Assembly (NCBI RefSeq): GCF_047496725.1
Contig: NC_132976.1
Coordinates: 11,454,001 to 11,518,000 of the forward strand
Length of the DNA stretch: 64,000 nt
Direction: 5' to 3'
DNA from: Anoplolepis gracilipes
Lineage: Eukaryota > Arthropoda > Insecta > Hymenoptera > Formicidae
Part shown: piece by piece, positions 13,193-25,270 of the stretch
How positions within the stretch are numbered: position 1 is the stretch's first letter
How the letters are laid out: each line of letters begins with the position of its first letter
The notes under the pieces: model-generated
What the model was told of the DNA's origin: nothing
Databases searched by the model: none
The model's input: the letters and a program-made list of their open reading frames with translations, nothing else
Translations under genes and position numbers: made by a program

Positions 13193-13231
<39 letters not shown>
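13193..13231. repeat. (AAT)13 trinucleotide repeat
   Basis: Thirteen AAT units. Read in different frames and strands it gives poly-Asn, poly-Ile or poly-Tyr, and it explains the unusual open frames at 13029-13676. Confidence 0.95.
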
Positions 13232-13232
<1 letters not shown>

Positions 13233-14719
13233 TCTTCTCATGTCCAATCCGAAATGATTTTTACGAGATGCAAATTTTGCGAAATACACTTCGAGATGCG
13301 TTATGCCAACGAATTATTTTCCGGTGAATTCCGACTTCTACAGGAATATCAATGTCATAGAATTACGACCGTCAGCGAGACCAATGTGAGGCGCATTCGT
13401 GTCCCACCAAGTGAGCGACTAAGTGATTGCCGTCAGTGGGGGATTTCCCACAGGAGCGCGTTCTTATTCTGCAATCCGGATGTGACATTTACTATCAATT
13501 TACGACGTCGCGGGCTGTTAACCACGACCCGGCATACATACATACACATGGCTTTATGTACTAACATAGAAAACATATATACCTCTCGTAAAGGTTACAT
13601 TGCTAACTCACTTGCTCGCGATACTTTGATTTCTTTTCGGAATATCATCTTCTATTTCTTATTACTTTTGCAGTAAAATAAAAGCGAATATCCAGGAATA
13701 AACGTTAAAGAACGAATATGTGCGTTCAAGAATATGAATTATTTCTTTCTAAGCTCATAAACATATAAATATTACATACTGACTTCTTTTATAACGTAAA
13801 GCGACGCGTCATAAATGACTTATATCCTTCTTCAATACTAGACTCTATTAATTTTTCAAGAAAGAGAGTTTTTATACATATTGTACATTTTAAGGAAATG
13901 TTTTAAAAATATATTTTGTAGAAGAAAAGAAAAATGTGAAATTTCCCCTATGTGTGATTACATATTGTAATTCTATTAATGAAAGAAATAATATATTTAT
14001 AAAACTTGAAATATGAATACGTCGGAGAATATATTTGGTCAATGTAACTACTTGACACCGCACTGAGTAAACCTGCTTTCTTCTCATAGTTATAATTTTT
14101 ACATTTTCCAATACTATTCTCTTTTCTTTTCCTTTTTCCCTCGAATAAGCATGTTCTTCATTCAATTAAGAGCACTCTAGGAAACCAGCTAGAAACAACA
14201 TACCTAACATTGTAATTCATTATTGATATAATTTCACTAATTTAATTTGTTACGAGTTTAATATGCCCTAACATAATTTATTCACATAATTTGTTTTCAA
14301 AAATTTATAAAAAATTTAAAACAACAGATACACATTTGTAGAACATGTAATTCGCGCTTTATTGCTCGTGATGAATGTTGAAGTTTTGTTGAATAGTAAA
14401 TAAAAAGATTTTGTTTATTTGTATATTTCGACTATCTAAATGTTTCAAGAATTTTTCGATGTTTCAATGTTCCAACGTTGCAAAAATATTTTAAAAGCTT
14501 TATTTTTATTATAGTTTTGTTTTTAAAGTATTTTTGTTTATTTCTCGATGTTTGACACATAACGTACAATTTTTGAATGCAATAAAAATTTATATATGCT
14601 GAATTAAGGCGCATTTTATTATTCATCAACTTCATTTCAATTACGCCCATACATATGTAATCTGTTTTATAAATATTTTTAATTATAAAACACACAAACA
14701 CCCTTTTCTTCGTAATAAA

Positions 14720-14766
<47 letters not shown>

Positions 14767-15110
14767 ACTGATTTATATAATACTGATTTGGAAAATTAAT
14801 CTTATATTAATAAAAAATATGCGTAAAACATTCACGTATTACGATTGCTGCAATATTATATATAATTCATTAATAATTCACATTATTGATTGCAAATTAA
14901 TTTTAATATGACAATGTAGCAATATTAATACTGTACATTTTCGTAATAATATGATTGAGAATCATATATATTGCATTAAAAAAATTCATAGCATATAAAA
15001 TTATTGATATATTTATACACAAGTTCTAATATTCGAAAAATTATAGTGACCATATATTTCACAATATTCAGATCTAAGTAAAGTTGATTACATTTCTTAC
15101 GTTTCTAGAT
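13232..15110. other. Non-coding, GC-moderate then AT-rich
   Basis: The first 450 bases hold an open continuation of the AAT-repeat frame (to 13676) with no recognisable domain, ending just after an acceptor-like pyrimidine tract and CAG. From 13700 on the sequence is AT-rich, with (TA)17 at 14729-14762 and nothing else notable. Confidence 0.45.
14729..14762. repeat. (TA)17 microsatellite after poly-A
   Basis: An A12 run flows into seventeen TA units. Confidence 0.95.
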
Positions 15111-15790
15111 AAAGCAAGTTTGGCGGCCGTGAGTATCCTGTACGTGACTCACCCACGCGAAAACGATATATCGCGTGATACGTATAACACGATTGCAAAT
15201 CCTATAATACTATCACTGATCCTCGATTAGGCAAATCGTACATAATTAAATACTCGGCGAAGCGAGCGCGTCAACAGAGTTTCAACGAATCGCTCGGCGA
15301 ACGTGGCGCGATGCAACAGCCGGCTATGGTAAATGAGGACATTATTGCGATTAATAATTTTTTGGAATTAATTATCCCCGCGGAGTTCGGGCGGCGTGCG
15401 CGTAACCGGCGGCGATGATTGATGGGGGCTCCATTATGAATCACGCTGTGAAATTAATCGCTTCCTCCAATCCTCTCCCCGTACACGCTACCGTACGTAC
15501 CCCGTTCATCCACCCCTTCTCCCTTCCTTGACCGCGCGACGGATTACGAATGGACCGATGATGAATACGCGATTTCCAGGTTCACCCATGGGGCCTACCC
15601 ATATCGTTGGCACGCACCTGCCTTCCGGTGCAGACGCGGTTTTTTCTTCGCTCATTAAATATTCATTATATCCGCGCCGCGCGGCTCGCCACCGCAGTTT
15701 TTACCCCAACGCCCTAATTCCCGAGGTATTATTCTCGAATTTCAATACACACGCATATTCGTATTTCGATATATCGCACTAACGCCTGTC
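15111..15790. other. CpG-rich island with homeodomain-type sites
   Basis: A sharply bounded GC-rich block. Around 15340-15460 it combines TAATAA and TTAATTA motifs, the decamer TGATTGATGG (15416-15425, a match to the Exd/Pbx-Hox bipartite type), and two more ATTA/TAAT cores. There is no coding frame of note. This clustering is what an enhancer of a developmental gene can look like, but function is inferred. Confidence 0.35.
15416..15425 (+). promoter_or_regulatory. Candidate Exd/Pbx-Hox composite site
   Basis: The decamer TGATTGATGG fits the TGATNNATNN pattern bound by Extradenticle with an anterior Hox partner. A single decamer can occur by chance, so the support comes mainly from the surrounding cluster of TAAT cores. 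Confidence 0.25.
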
Positions 15791-17216
15791 AAAATTTCTC
15801 CTGGAAAATCACACGATATTCTATAGTTAAACTATGTCTTTATTTATTTAATAAAATCACAACTGAAAGAATTAGTAATGTCGATAATCTTCGTTAGCAC
15901 TTTACCTATTTGTTATCATATCGTAATTCGTATTAGGTACGAGAAGAGAAAGTACCAGATTAATTTTTGTTAGGAAGAGATTGGGCCGGAATTAACAAAA
16001 ACTGATTCAAAATTGCGTGAAAGTTGCTTGGAATAGTCTATATAAAAGTGAAAGAATTTCAATGCGAGAGAAGGTTGGTCGAGCTCATTCAAAAGCGTCA
16101 AGAGATGCGCAGGGCGGTTAGGCAATTTTACGCTCTCCCAGTTACAAAAACCATTTACGCTTAAATGCTCTCGCGTTCCCCAAAGTCCTACATTGCCTCT
16201 CCCTCGTCGGCTGCCGCGACCGCTCCCCGTTCCCCTCACCTCCACGCCGAAAATTCTGCCTCGTCCGGTTAGACGTGACACGACGGACTGGCACCCTCCG
16301 GGGGTTTCAGTGTCCTGCAAACGTCCAGCCAGAGGGTTGAACAGTCCACGAGTGTGTATCACGATCGAGAGCTATCTATACCGAAACGGGATGTCAGTAA
16401 TCCGTCGCGTTCTTTGCGCACGTCGAGTTCGCGAAATTGGAAATGTCGACTGTACGATTTACAATCCGCTATGTACTGTAACGATTAAGCCTCCAATAGG
16501 CAAATAATTTTTGCTCGCCTGCTGAATGAACAGGACAGACCGGGTGACACATATGTGTCCACGCATCAGTTGGAAGAGTTAATCAAGTGTCATACGAATT
16601 TACCAATGAAATTTATAAACTTGAACAAGACCTTGACAATAGAATAATAATAATAAATATATATATATATATATATATATCAATTGTTTCTAATGTATTT
16701 TGTTTCTATTATTAAAAATGTTCGCCAAATAAGAAGAAATAAATCGACTTGAAAAATTTATTAATAATTTATATGTAAAATTTATATAGGTATATTATAT
16801 AGAAAAATGTTACGTGTTCTCTGAAATATTTTAATAGATCACGCGGATGTACAAAATAATAATCGTTAAAATTTCAATTCTAGGAAGAATTCTCGCAATG
16901 AAGAAAAATAGCGAAAAATTCTTTCGCAATGCAATCGCCATTTTCAAAGTATTCAGATCAAGATGAAGAACAATAGCCCTTTTCAATATGCATCGCGCAA
17001 TTCAAACCGCCGTAAAGTTTCCACTGCCGTTCTCTATCTTCCAGCTCCATCGCGAATCTCCATCGCGTTAGCCGTTTTCTCCGAGGATGGGAAACGCATC
17101 GGCGGACAAATTTCGAACCCGATCGTCGTACATAGCGTATGTACGAGATTGCGAAAGATGCCATTTCGCGAAACAACTGCTGCACGCTCAAGAGCATTAC
17201 GGATTGCGTCCTCGTT
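15791..17216. other. Non-coding with a GC island at 16.1-16.5 kb
   Basis: A GC-rich patch (about 16080-16500) is open on both strands but matches nothing. It is followed by AT-rich DNA with (AT)11 at 16658-16680, then a second GC-rich block from 16960. No gene is identified. Confidence 0.4.
16658..16680. repeat. (AT)11 microsatellite
   Basis: Perfect AT alternation following an AAT-rich lead-in. Confidence 0.9.
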
Positions 17217-17820
17217 CTGGTTCACTCTCTCTATCTCTCTTTCTATCTTTCTCCCTCTTTCTCTCTCTCACCACCGCGTCTCTACCGTACCACTGTCTCG
17301 CTCGCTCGGGATAATCCGACCGATTACGTTATGCTTAAATATTTATCGGGCTGCATTAGGGAAACATGAGCCCTCTCTATGCATGGGAGCGCAGCACGTG
17401 GGATAGCCATCCCTTTCGCGCCTTCCCCCTTTCCGCCTCTCTTGCATCCACCCTCATCGCTAGCTCTTCGGCTTTCTCTGCCCTCTTCCTGCCGCCTCTT
17501 TTAACCCTCTTCCCTTGCCAGTACCTCTGCCCGCCCTCCCCCTCCCCCCCCCAACCCCTCGGTCATCATGCTGGTGGCACAGATATTCGCTCTCCTTCTT
17601 TTGCCCTTTCTCTCTTCTCTTCTTCCTCATCGCTATCCCACGCGCCGACACGCGTACACGTAGACCGGGCATACCGCGAACCGGAAACTAAATTCTCGAC
17701 AACGAGCCCGCCGAGCATGCTTCCAATTACGCGATGCTCGCGAGACGAAATTGAACGACCGCGACGTTTTTCGGCTCCTGCGGCGACGATCCTACGGTGG
17801 ATATGAAAGGATAAATAGGA
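17217..17820. other. Pyrimidine-rich GC island
   Basis: Starts with an imperfect CT/TTTC tract (17222-17270) and continues as C-rich and T-rich DNA. The 146-codon plus frame at 17366-17806 is a Ser/Pro/Leu product of this bias. The block includes a run of C-tracts at 17530-17559. Confidence 0.4.
17530..17559 (-). other. Potential G-quadruplex (minus strand)
   Basis: On the minus strand there are at least four runs of three or more G separated by one or two bases, which satisfies the usual G3+N1-7 pattern. Confidence 0.6.
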
Positions 17821-17823
17821 CAG

Positions 17824-17829
<6 letters not shown>

Positions 17830-17855
<26 letters not shown>
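17830..17855. repeat. (AG)13 microsatellite
   Basis: Perfect AG alternation next to a purine-rich lead-in. Confidence 0.92.
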
Positions 17856-20330
17856 AAGGTACTATTTATACATCCTACCACGATTCCTCCGGAGGATAAA
17901 CATGATAAAGTTCAAGCAATGAATAAGTAACGGTATTACTCGTATCTAGTCAAACGTGTACAGAAACAAAAGCGACTTCTGAAAGTTTATGTATGATGAG
18001 TAGAATGCTAATTCTATAGTGACAATTAAGTGTGCCTCCGTGAAAATGTAATTCCGAAATATCATGTTTGCAATAATGTAGTGTCATAATGTAACTTTAC
18101 AATTCACTTCATACTTTTTCGGTTTAATATATAATAGTTAAATATAAAATACGAATTAATGCTTTTATTGCTTCCGATTGATAAAATTACCCAAATATAA
18201 TTAAATAAATATTAAATATTAAATAAAATTAAATAGATATAATATATGTATAAAAAATTACGTTAATATCATATTAACAATTTTAATTTCAAATCCGAAA
18301 CTGATAACTGAAGATAACGAATGTATCCTGAATAAATTATTTATATATAATATAAAATACATTGCAAAGAAGTATAATTAAAGAATACAATATTTTTCTC
18401 TTTCTCTCCCACTTTCTTTATGTCTTTTATAAAAAATAAGATTTCTGTAAATTTTTTATAGTAATTACGCGCACGCAATTTTCTGTATTAACTTCGCGCT
18501 TACAGAAATTTTAAGTAGATCAAACTCACAAATGTGCACGCCGTTATTAAATACAGCCGTATAAACATCTTCACTACAGCGAAATATAACGTGAGGGTTA
18601 CTCTACGCGCTTGGAACGATTTAAAGACGGGTAATATTTAACAGGTACGCTAAAGTCGAACCGGACGCAGATACGATCGCGTTATTCTAAGTGCGGTCGC
18701 GATAATTTTGCGTGTAGGCGAGAACGGAAGCGGCGGGTCGGTAGGGAAAGGACTCTAAAGGGTGAGAAGGGGGTTTAAGGGCAAGAGCCACTCCTGACTT
18801 ATCGTTGCTCGTAAAGGAGCACAGAGAACGGTGTGGCACAAATTCGAGACACAAAGCGCCACCATTTCTCTCGAGGCCTTTCTTGCTGCGTTCTCTATCT
18901 AGCGGGGAGAGAAGAGAAAGGAAACGAATCAACTATAGAGAGAAATTCTCTCCTGAACGTGAAAGAGATAGCTGTAAAACGATAAGTGAGAGGAAATATA
19001 TGAAAAACAGAGAAAAGACGAGGAACTAGAAAAAATAAATTAAAGATATTCCCGTCCTGGATATCGGGAGATTTCTATTGATTATGGATTTCTCGATAAA
19101 TTTGGCAAAGATATTAAATAAAAAATGATATTCCATCATTGCTTTTTGCAGGATTTCAATCTATGCTTTATACTATGTATATATATGATTTATTAATTCC
19201 AAAATATCCAAAAATAAAAATAATTAAACAAATATAATGTCAACAATGAAGTAGTATGTTAATTTATATATAAATATTCAAATTATAAAGCAGTGTCCAA
19301 AATCTATACATATAATTGATACTTCAAATATTAATAAAAATATTTAAAAATTATTAAAATAACTTTATTTACATAATTGCCATTCCGCAATCACTTATAT
19401 CTTCTGAACAGAGTTTAGGTACGTATAAGTAAAAATTATTAGAATATTTAATTAATTTAAATTAGATTGAGACGTATAATACGAAATCTCATTTACGTTT
19501 AGCGTCTCGGACGATATAATTTGTAAAATTAATATTCTAATAATTTTTATGCATATAACATTTTACAAAACTATTGTAGCACTCTGGAGCGCTTAAAATC
19601 TTGCAAAAATACTAAAAAAATCGTCGAAAGATAACGTGAAACGCAGCGTGAACCTGACGTCTTATTGTCAGTTTGTTCTGACTTTTCCATTCTTTTAATA
19701 GCAGTCGACACTATTTGTTTAATTTATATATACATATATTTATATATGTTATTAAGAATTCTAGAATTATTAAAAATTAAGTCCAAACTCTCAACAATTA
19801 ATGAGTTTTCACGAGGTGAGACGCCAGCTTCACACACATTCAAATTGCACGAAATACGCTATGCGATGATTGCGACAAAAAAATTAACTCCGCTAATGAT
19901 ACATAATAAATTACTTCATACGTAATAAATTATCTGATTGCTCCCACAAAGCTCGATGCGCAGACTTGCTCTCATTTTCTCCTAATTTTTCGTTAATGCA
20001 TCTTCAAAAGCACTCACAAAATACTCGCGACATTTTGTACGACACTCCTCTTTGTACGGCACTTAAAGAACAAATGAGAAATTTAATGGCATGCAATATT
20101 TTTAAAAAATATTATAATAATATACATATACGTAAAATTTTCAATTTATTGAATAAAAATGTGTTAATGATTAATAATTACGTTTATTTTATTTTAATTT
20201 CTCTTTTTGTTAGTATATTTATTTTTATCAATAACTCGACATTTATATCATTTGAAGGAAAGTAAAATGACATGATATTCAATAAATTTGACATTTAAAG
20301 ACTAAAACGTAACCACCATTGTCTATCCAA
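17856..20330. other. AT-rich non-coding DNA with one small GC island
   Basis: A GC-rich patch lies at about 18540-18960, with open frames on both strands and no domain. The remainder is AT-rich. A degenerate inverted repeat occupies 19421-19557. The 99-codon AT-rich plus frame at 19966-20265 is not recognisable. Confidence 0.45.
19421..19557. mobile_element. Degenerate hairpin, possible MITE remnant
   Basis: A 19-base segment (19430-19448) has an exact reverse complement at 19531-19549. Weaker pairing continues inward to GAGACG at about 19470 opposite CGTCTC near 19503. No clear target duplication is visible, so the mobile origin is only suggested. Confidence 0.4.
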
Positions 20331-20660
20331 TTTATCACCTACCATCTGCGGTTAGGCGAAAGTGCGAAAGTTTTGAAACAGCGTGTATACACAATGAGAG
20401 AGCGAGAGAACTGGCAAAAATAGTGGCAGAAAACGAGAGGCGGAAAGAGGGGAAAGACAGAAAGGCGCGCTTTGACCATAGGTATTCATGAGCGCAGCCT
20501 GCCTGGTAGATTAGCATGTGAAAGAACGCTTTGCCCGTCGCTTTCCACCCCGTGCGTTCCCTCTCTCTGTACTCCCTTGGTTCTCTTTGCCTGGGCAGCT
20601 CTTTCGTCTCATATTTTTCGAGGGGGGGCAGGGGGGGCAGGGGCACCATGGCCGGAACCT
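20331..20660. other. GC-rich block with G-runs
   Basis: Purine-rich first half, then mixed GC-rich DNA ending in a G-run cluster (20622-20644). Three plus frames and one minus frame are open, all running into the following (TA) repeat. I see no coding evidence. Confidence 0.35.
20622..20644 (+). other. G-run cluster, potential G-quadruplex
   Basis: Two G7 runs and a G4 run separated by CA. The long runs can be split into four G3 tracts, so a plus-strand quadruplex is possible. Confidence 0.55.
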
Positions 20661-20665
20661 CCTCG

Positions 20666-20670
20666 ATATA

Positions 20671-20710
<40 letters not shown>
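20666..20710. repeat. (TA)~22 microsatellite, one G interruption
   Basis: TA alternation with an early TATGTATA interruption. Confidence 0.93.
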
Positions 20711-20716
<6 letters not shown>

Positions 20717-21610
20717 TTCGGCTGTCGGAAAATACTCAAGTCAGTATGTTAATCGAATGCCCGTCGAATCAACGTGGAAAGAAAATGTGCTACGTAAGAA
20801 AAAGCTCGCGAACATTCTTTGAAGCTTCCAAAGTTCTGTTATTCCGCGTCAAGCGTTTTTCCATATCAATTGCATCGTTTATATTAATAGAAACGTAAAA
20901 AAATAAATTTCTAAAAGAGACTTACAAATTGATATATATATATAAGTACAAATAAAGTATATTTAATAAACAAGTAACGACAATAAATAATAAATATGTT
21001 TAGCTTTTAATTCGAAAGTACGCGCAAAAGAAGGCGCAAGAACATCAACGATTATGCGTTCGGCAATAGCTTTCGCGGAAATATGACTTCGTCCGTGGAA
21101 AGGCACTCGACATTGATGACTGCAAGCTCTATCGGAGTTTTAATCACATTACTCGGTTACAACGAGCGAGCGTGTCACCAAGCTTTTGCTTCGCTTTAAT
21201 CGAATAAGAGGGGTCTTACGCCAGCGCATCAGCGCACCAGCCCCGCAGTCGCGTCCCGGGTCCCCGGCCCCCCTTCCCCTCTCGCGCTTCCATTACCGGC
21301 CGGATGTATAAATGCGAGCAGTGATACGTCTACGTCTTCCGCCTTACAAGCTCTCGACGGTGTGCGAACGCATGCATGTGCGTATGTGAGAGGGGGTCCT
21401 TTGAGGATATTCATGAGAGGATTACCATGTGAAACGCCGTAGCCGAAGCTCCTTCTCTTTTCGTCGCCTTGCACCTTCGCCCTCCCCCACTCTCACCCTC
21501 TTGATCCTTCCCTTATACTATCGTCTTTTCTCTCGATTCTTTCTGGCCCTAAGCGACCTCGAAGAGTAACTCGTTCAGTTACCGGAATAACTCACGGTTC
21601 CTCGACTCGC
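20711..21610. other. Non-coding, AT-rich then CpG-rich island
   Basis: After about 300 AT-rich bases, a GC island spans 21010-21600. The best open frame there is 81 codons on the minus strand with no recognised features. Confidence 0.35.
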
Positions 21611-23160
21611 GAGTCTTGCGAACGAACGAAAATGGCTGACTTTAGTGCTACGGAGGAATATGTCCATTTCACGTTTTTCAGAAGAGATATGAAAAGGGGT
21701 CTTTTTATTACGTTTACGTCACAGAGAAGCAATTTAAATCGCTTATGTAACCTACATTTTTCAGAATTCAGAAGAAAATTATGAATGCGTAAAAAGATCG
21801 AGTTTATAGGGCGAAGTTGGGAATTTCCCCTGGGCGGAAATGGCGACGACATGCTAATAAAGACGAAAAATATGATGAAATGAGAAAAGAACAGAAATGT
21901 GCGAAGGTGAATGTATGGTGAAAATCTTTCGGAAATTTGAAACGGATTTCCGAAAAGAAAAGGGAAAGATGATGGAGTGTACTTTAAGTTAAAATAAGTA
22001 ACACTGAAGATTGACGGCAAATTAATTCAGGTACGACGAGAAGATTTAATTTATGATGGATTTGCCAGTTGGCAAATAAACAACAACGCATTCGTGGTAC
22101 CATGAGAATAAATCCGTTCTGCAAAATTTGCGACCTATAAATATACAGCACATCAGTTCTACTAGAATGATATATGTACATATTAATTACAAATATAAAT
22201 CTCAATTAGAACAGATATATATAAACTTTTTAAAAGCTACTAATCAACTTAACTTTTATTAAATTTCTTGATACAAAACATCAGAGTATCAGAACACATA
22301 ATTAAAAAGAGAGAGAGAGAGAGGGGGATTCTAGTACTAAAATTATTAAATATAAATATATAACATTATAAAAAATAAATCATGATAACGTACTCTCTCT
22401 CTCTCTCTCCCTCTTACACTTTTGATATTATAACATTTTTTAATGATAAAAGTGATCAAGTGAGTTATTATAAAGTTATTACTAATACTAATCGTGATAT
22501 ATTTTCATCATTACATTTTCTTAAATAATATTCATTTAATTATTTATATGTGTGGTTTGTGATTGATCTATTTAGCCAATTTCAAAATTTCTATTAAGAA
22601 AAAAGATTTATTTTTTAAATGCAATCAAATAGAGATGATAAGAGATAATTTGATCGGTAATTCATGCATAGAAAGCTATTACGTAAAAGCGTACATTACG
22701 TGAGCGTTCCAAAGACAGAATAAGAAGAGGAGGATTTAAAGGAATATACACCATGTTTGTGAAGGATTTATGTGAGATTATAGACAGAGAAGAGAAGAGA
22801 TACGATATTTCCCAATAAGACACGCTTTTAAAAGAGCACCTACGAAACTTGACTGGAAAATGAGGGGTTGCCAGGAAAGACGCTGTTGATCTAAAAGAAG
22901 GGGCGATCAACGAGAAAATAAAAGCGAGTATGAGATGATCTAAGAAAGGGGAGGAGTGAGAGATCAGTTTTGTAGCGCGAGCAATAATCCGAAGGAAGAA
23001 CATCCGTCGAGGGAACGAATGTAATTTCCGAATAAACCCAGCATTGCCGCCTGCGCGCGTTCGACATTGGAATAAAATCAAAGAAGTATATCCAATATCG
23101 AGAGAAAGAAGTATATCCAATTCAAGAGATAAGAACGATCACGGCCGATTTTATCTATCG
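21611..23160. other. Two purine-skewed blocks
   Basis: At about 21620-22020 and 22680-23120 the plus strand is strongly purine-rich. As a result the minus strand shows 142- and 152-codon open frames rich in Ser, Phe, Leu and Ile. I read these as skew artefacts. The AT-rich DNA between them contains a (GA) tract near 22306 and a (CT) tract near 22392 in opposite sense. Confidence 0.4.
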
Positions 23161-23850
23161 GATGCATGATCGCAAAATCAGTCTTCCATCTCATTCGTTT
23201 ATTATATAGTAATAAGACACACGATTATTCCACACGCCTATCCCTTCCTCTTTGGCTATGATGTTTTTCTTATATAATCTTATTGTAGAAAGATATATAT
23301 GATGCAAAATTTTATATTATAATAATAAAACCGTAATACATAAGTATACATAAGTAATACATAAGTATCATAATTGATTACAATTAGAAACGTATCATTT
23401 TTGGACACTCTTTCTTTTTCACGGATCACGTAATCTCAAGTTTTAATTTATACAAAGGCATCACTTAAAAGACACATGATCTAATGATTTTTTAAATTTA
23501 ATTTGAATATTTGTAAAATTTTAATTATTTTGTTTTATAATTTGTAAACGTATTATTAATAATTGTAAAAAGTACACGGAATATGTTTAGAAAAAAAAAA
23601 AAAAAATAAAGTAATTTAAAATATAATATACAGTATATAATTTGCATTTAATTTTACCTAAAGAGTATCTCGTAATTATTTAATATTATTAAAGTTACCT
23701 TACTTTATCTAGTTATTGTACATTAAGTGAATTACATTGTTAATTCTACTTAGAACAATTACAATGCTTGCAACATAACAATAGTATTGTCCTCTTTCTC
23801 AAGATAGCGTGGGAAATTTTTAGAGAATTACGGCGAGACGCAGCGACACT
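23161..23850. other. AT-rich non-coding DNA
   Basis: Contains a small tandem of ATACATAAGT units (about 23335-23365) and an A16 tract near 23590. No gene is seen. Confidence 0.5.
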
Positions 23851-24290
23851 TTATTTCAAGTAAACTGCGCTGAAACATGAAACTCGGATTTTCTCCTTGC
23901 TTTGCAATCCTTTTCAACGTAGAAGTATTTGTTATTATTATTATTGCCAAGGATTTGCGCGGAATGATTTGCGCACGATTTAACCTAAGATCGCGCTATT
24001 ATATCTCTCGCAGGAACGATGAGGGGGTTAAGTTGGCGAGTAGTTTAGGAATCTCGTCGTCGTCGTCAGCTGGTACCGCAATAATCGTTGCGATTCGGAT
24101 TCGACGAGCATCCCGTTCGAAAGCCGTCCACGAGAGCACAGTTTCCCCAAAGTTTCAGATCATTCATGGTTCTCGGACCAAGAGGCTACTTCATACACTT
24201 CCACCGTCAGCTGGTACGGTGATAATCATAATTCGCGAAGAAGCTGAGAATATCGTTCCGATATGAGTCTCGCGAGTTTGGTCTTGTCAT
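23851..24290. other. GC island with a paired E-box repeat
   Basis: The 129-codon plus frame at 23877-24266 matches nothing familiar. A 13-base sequence containing CAGCTG occurs twice in direct orientation (24064-24076 and 24205-24217), each followed by a similar AT-containing tail. Confidence 0.4.
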
Positions 24291-24540
24291 ATTCGAAGTA
24301 GGTGTATTAGAATTCGTGAAATACATGAGATCGTATTCATTCTTGCTCCGCGTTTAAATTATCAGAGTAAAAGTACAACGAATATATTCTTTCAATTAGA
24401 AATAGTTAAATAAATTCATGTAAATATTCAGCAACAATTCAAGAAAAATATTTATCGAGATATTTTGAGAATATTTTTTAAATCATTTGTTTTGGCTTCG
24501 GAAAAACGATGTGCGCATACACGGCTGTCGGTTTGTAAAA

Positions 24541-25270
24541 TCGTGGCTAGATTTGAAGCTTACGCAGAATCGCCAATGGGGGTAGGGAGGAGAGAGAAAC
24601 GATAACGGCTGTAGAGAACCTTCGCTTCCCTCCTATAATTTGGCGCTTTCGATAAATTTAACAAGCTCGTCACGAAGGAAGGAAAGGCCCCTTGTATGTC
24701 CGGGCACGGTGCCAGGCTCTTGGCGCGTTCGCACAGCCGCGACACCATTACCGTCCTGTATCCCGAGCGGGTGGAACTCCCGGGTGTCTCCCGGGGGACG
24801 CCCGGGACACGACGGGTCGTCGGCGACGTCCACTTGGTAATACAGTTCCTTTTCCTACCGCCTGCCCTTCCTCCCCCCCCCCTCCCCTCCCCTCCACCCC
24901 CTTCCGTCCTCTCGGAGGCCGATTGTAGTCAGAGAATCTCGCAGACTGGCATCGTTACGACATTCTCCACCGTCTCTCGAAACCGACCGCCCGTACTGTC
25001 CCGCACGTCTCGTTCGTGCTGTCATCGCTGGAGAAATTCGTTCCGCCTTTCCTCTCTTTCTTTTTTTTTCTCTCTCTCTCTCTCTATCTCTCTTTCATGG
25101 AATCGTGGCGCGCGTCGAATAGAAAACACGTCGATTATTCATGGCGATGAACTGAAACTGCACGCGCGCGTTCTGCGACAAGTCCTTTTCCGATGCAAAG
25201 CAGGTCGGGACATACTCTACTACTGGTTGTACCGTCTGTGTTCGCGTTTGCTGTTCCCCTAACATGGCTT
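24541..25270. other. CpG-rich island with C-rich tracts
   Basis: GC-rich, open in several frames (188 codons at 24696-25262) without a recognisable product. It contains a CCCGGG-rich hairpin at about 24781-24813, a strong C-tract cluster at 24871-24901 and a TTTCTC tract at 25050-25095. Confidence 0.35.
24871..24901 (-). other. Potential G-quadruplex (minus strand)
   Basis: Read on the minus strand the tract has runs of G5, G4, G4 and G10 separated by one to four bases, a clear quadruplex pattern. Confidence 0.65.

Noticed and set aside
13170..13676. 168-codon open frame starting in poly-Ile
   Set aside because: The first part is translated (AAT)n and the remainder resembles no family. A FTRCKFCEIHF segment briefly suggested a zinc finger but lacks the His pair.
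18319..18331. 13-nt match to the mature iab-4-5p microRNA (GAATGTATCCTGA)
   Set aside because: The remaining mature bases differ, and the downstream sequence does not provide the complementary hairpin arm.
22662..23120. 152-codon minus-strand open frame
   Set aside because: Explained by purine skew of the plus strand.
24696..25262. 188-codon plus-strand open frame
   Set aside because: Ends in a Ser-Leu run from a TTTCTC tract, and other frames are open in parallel. No domain.
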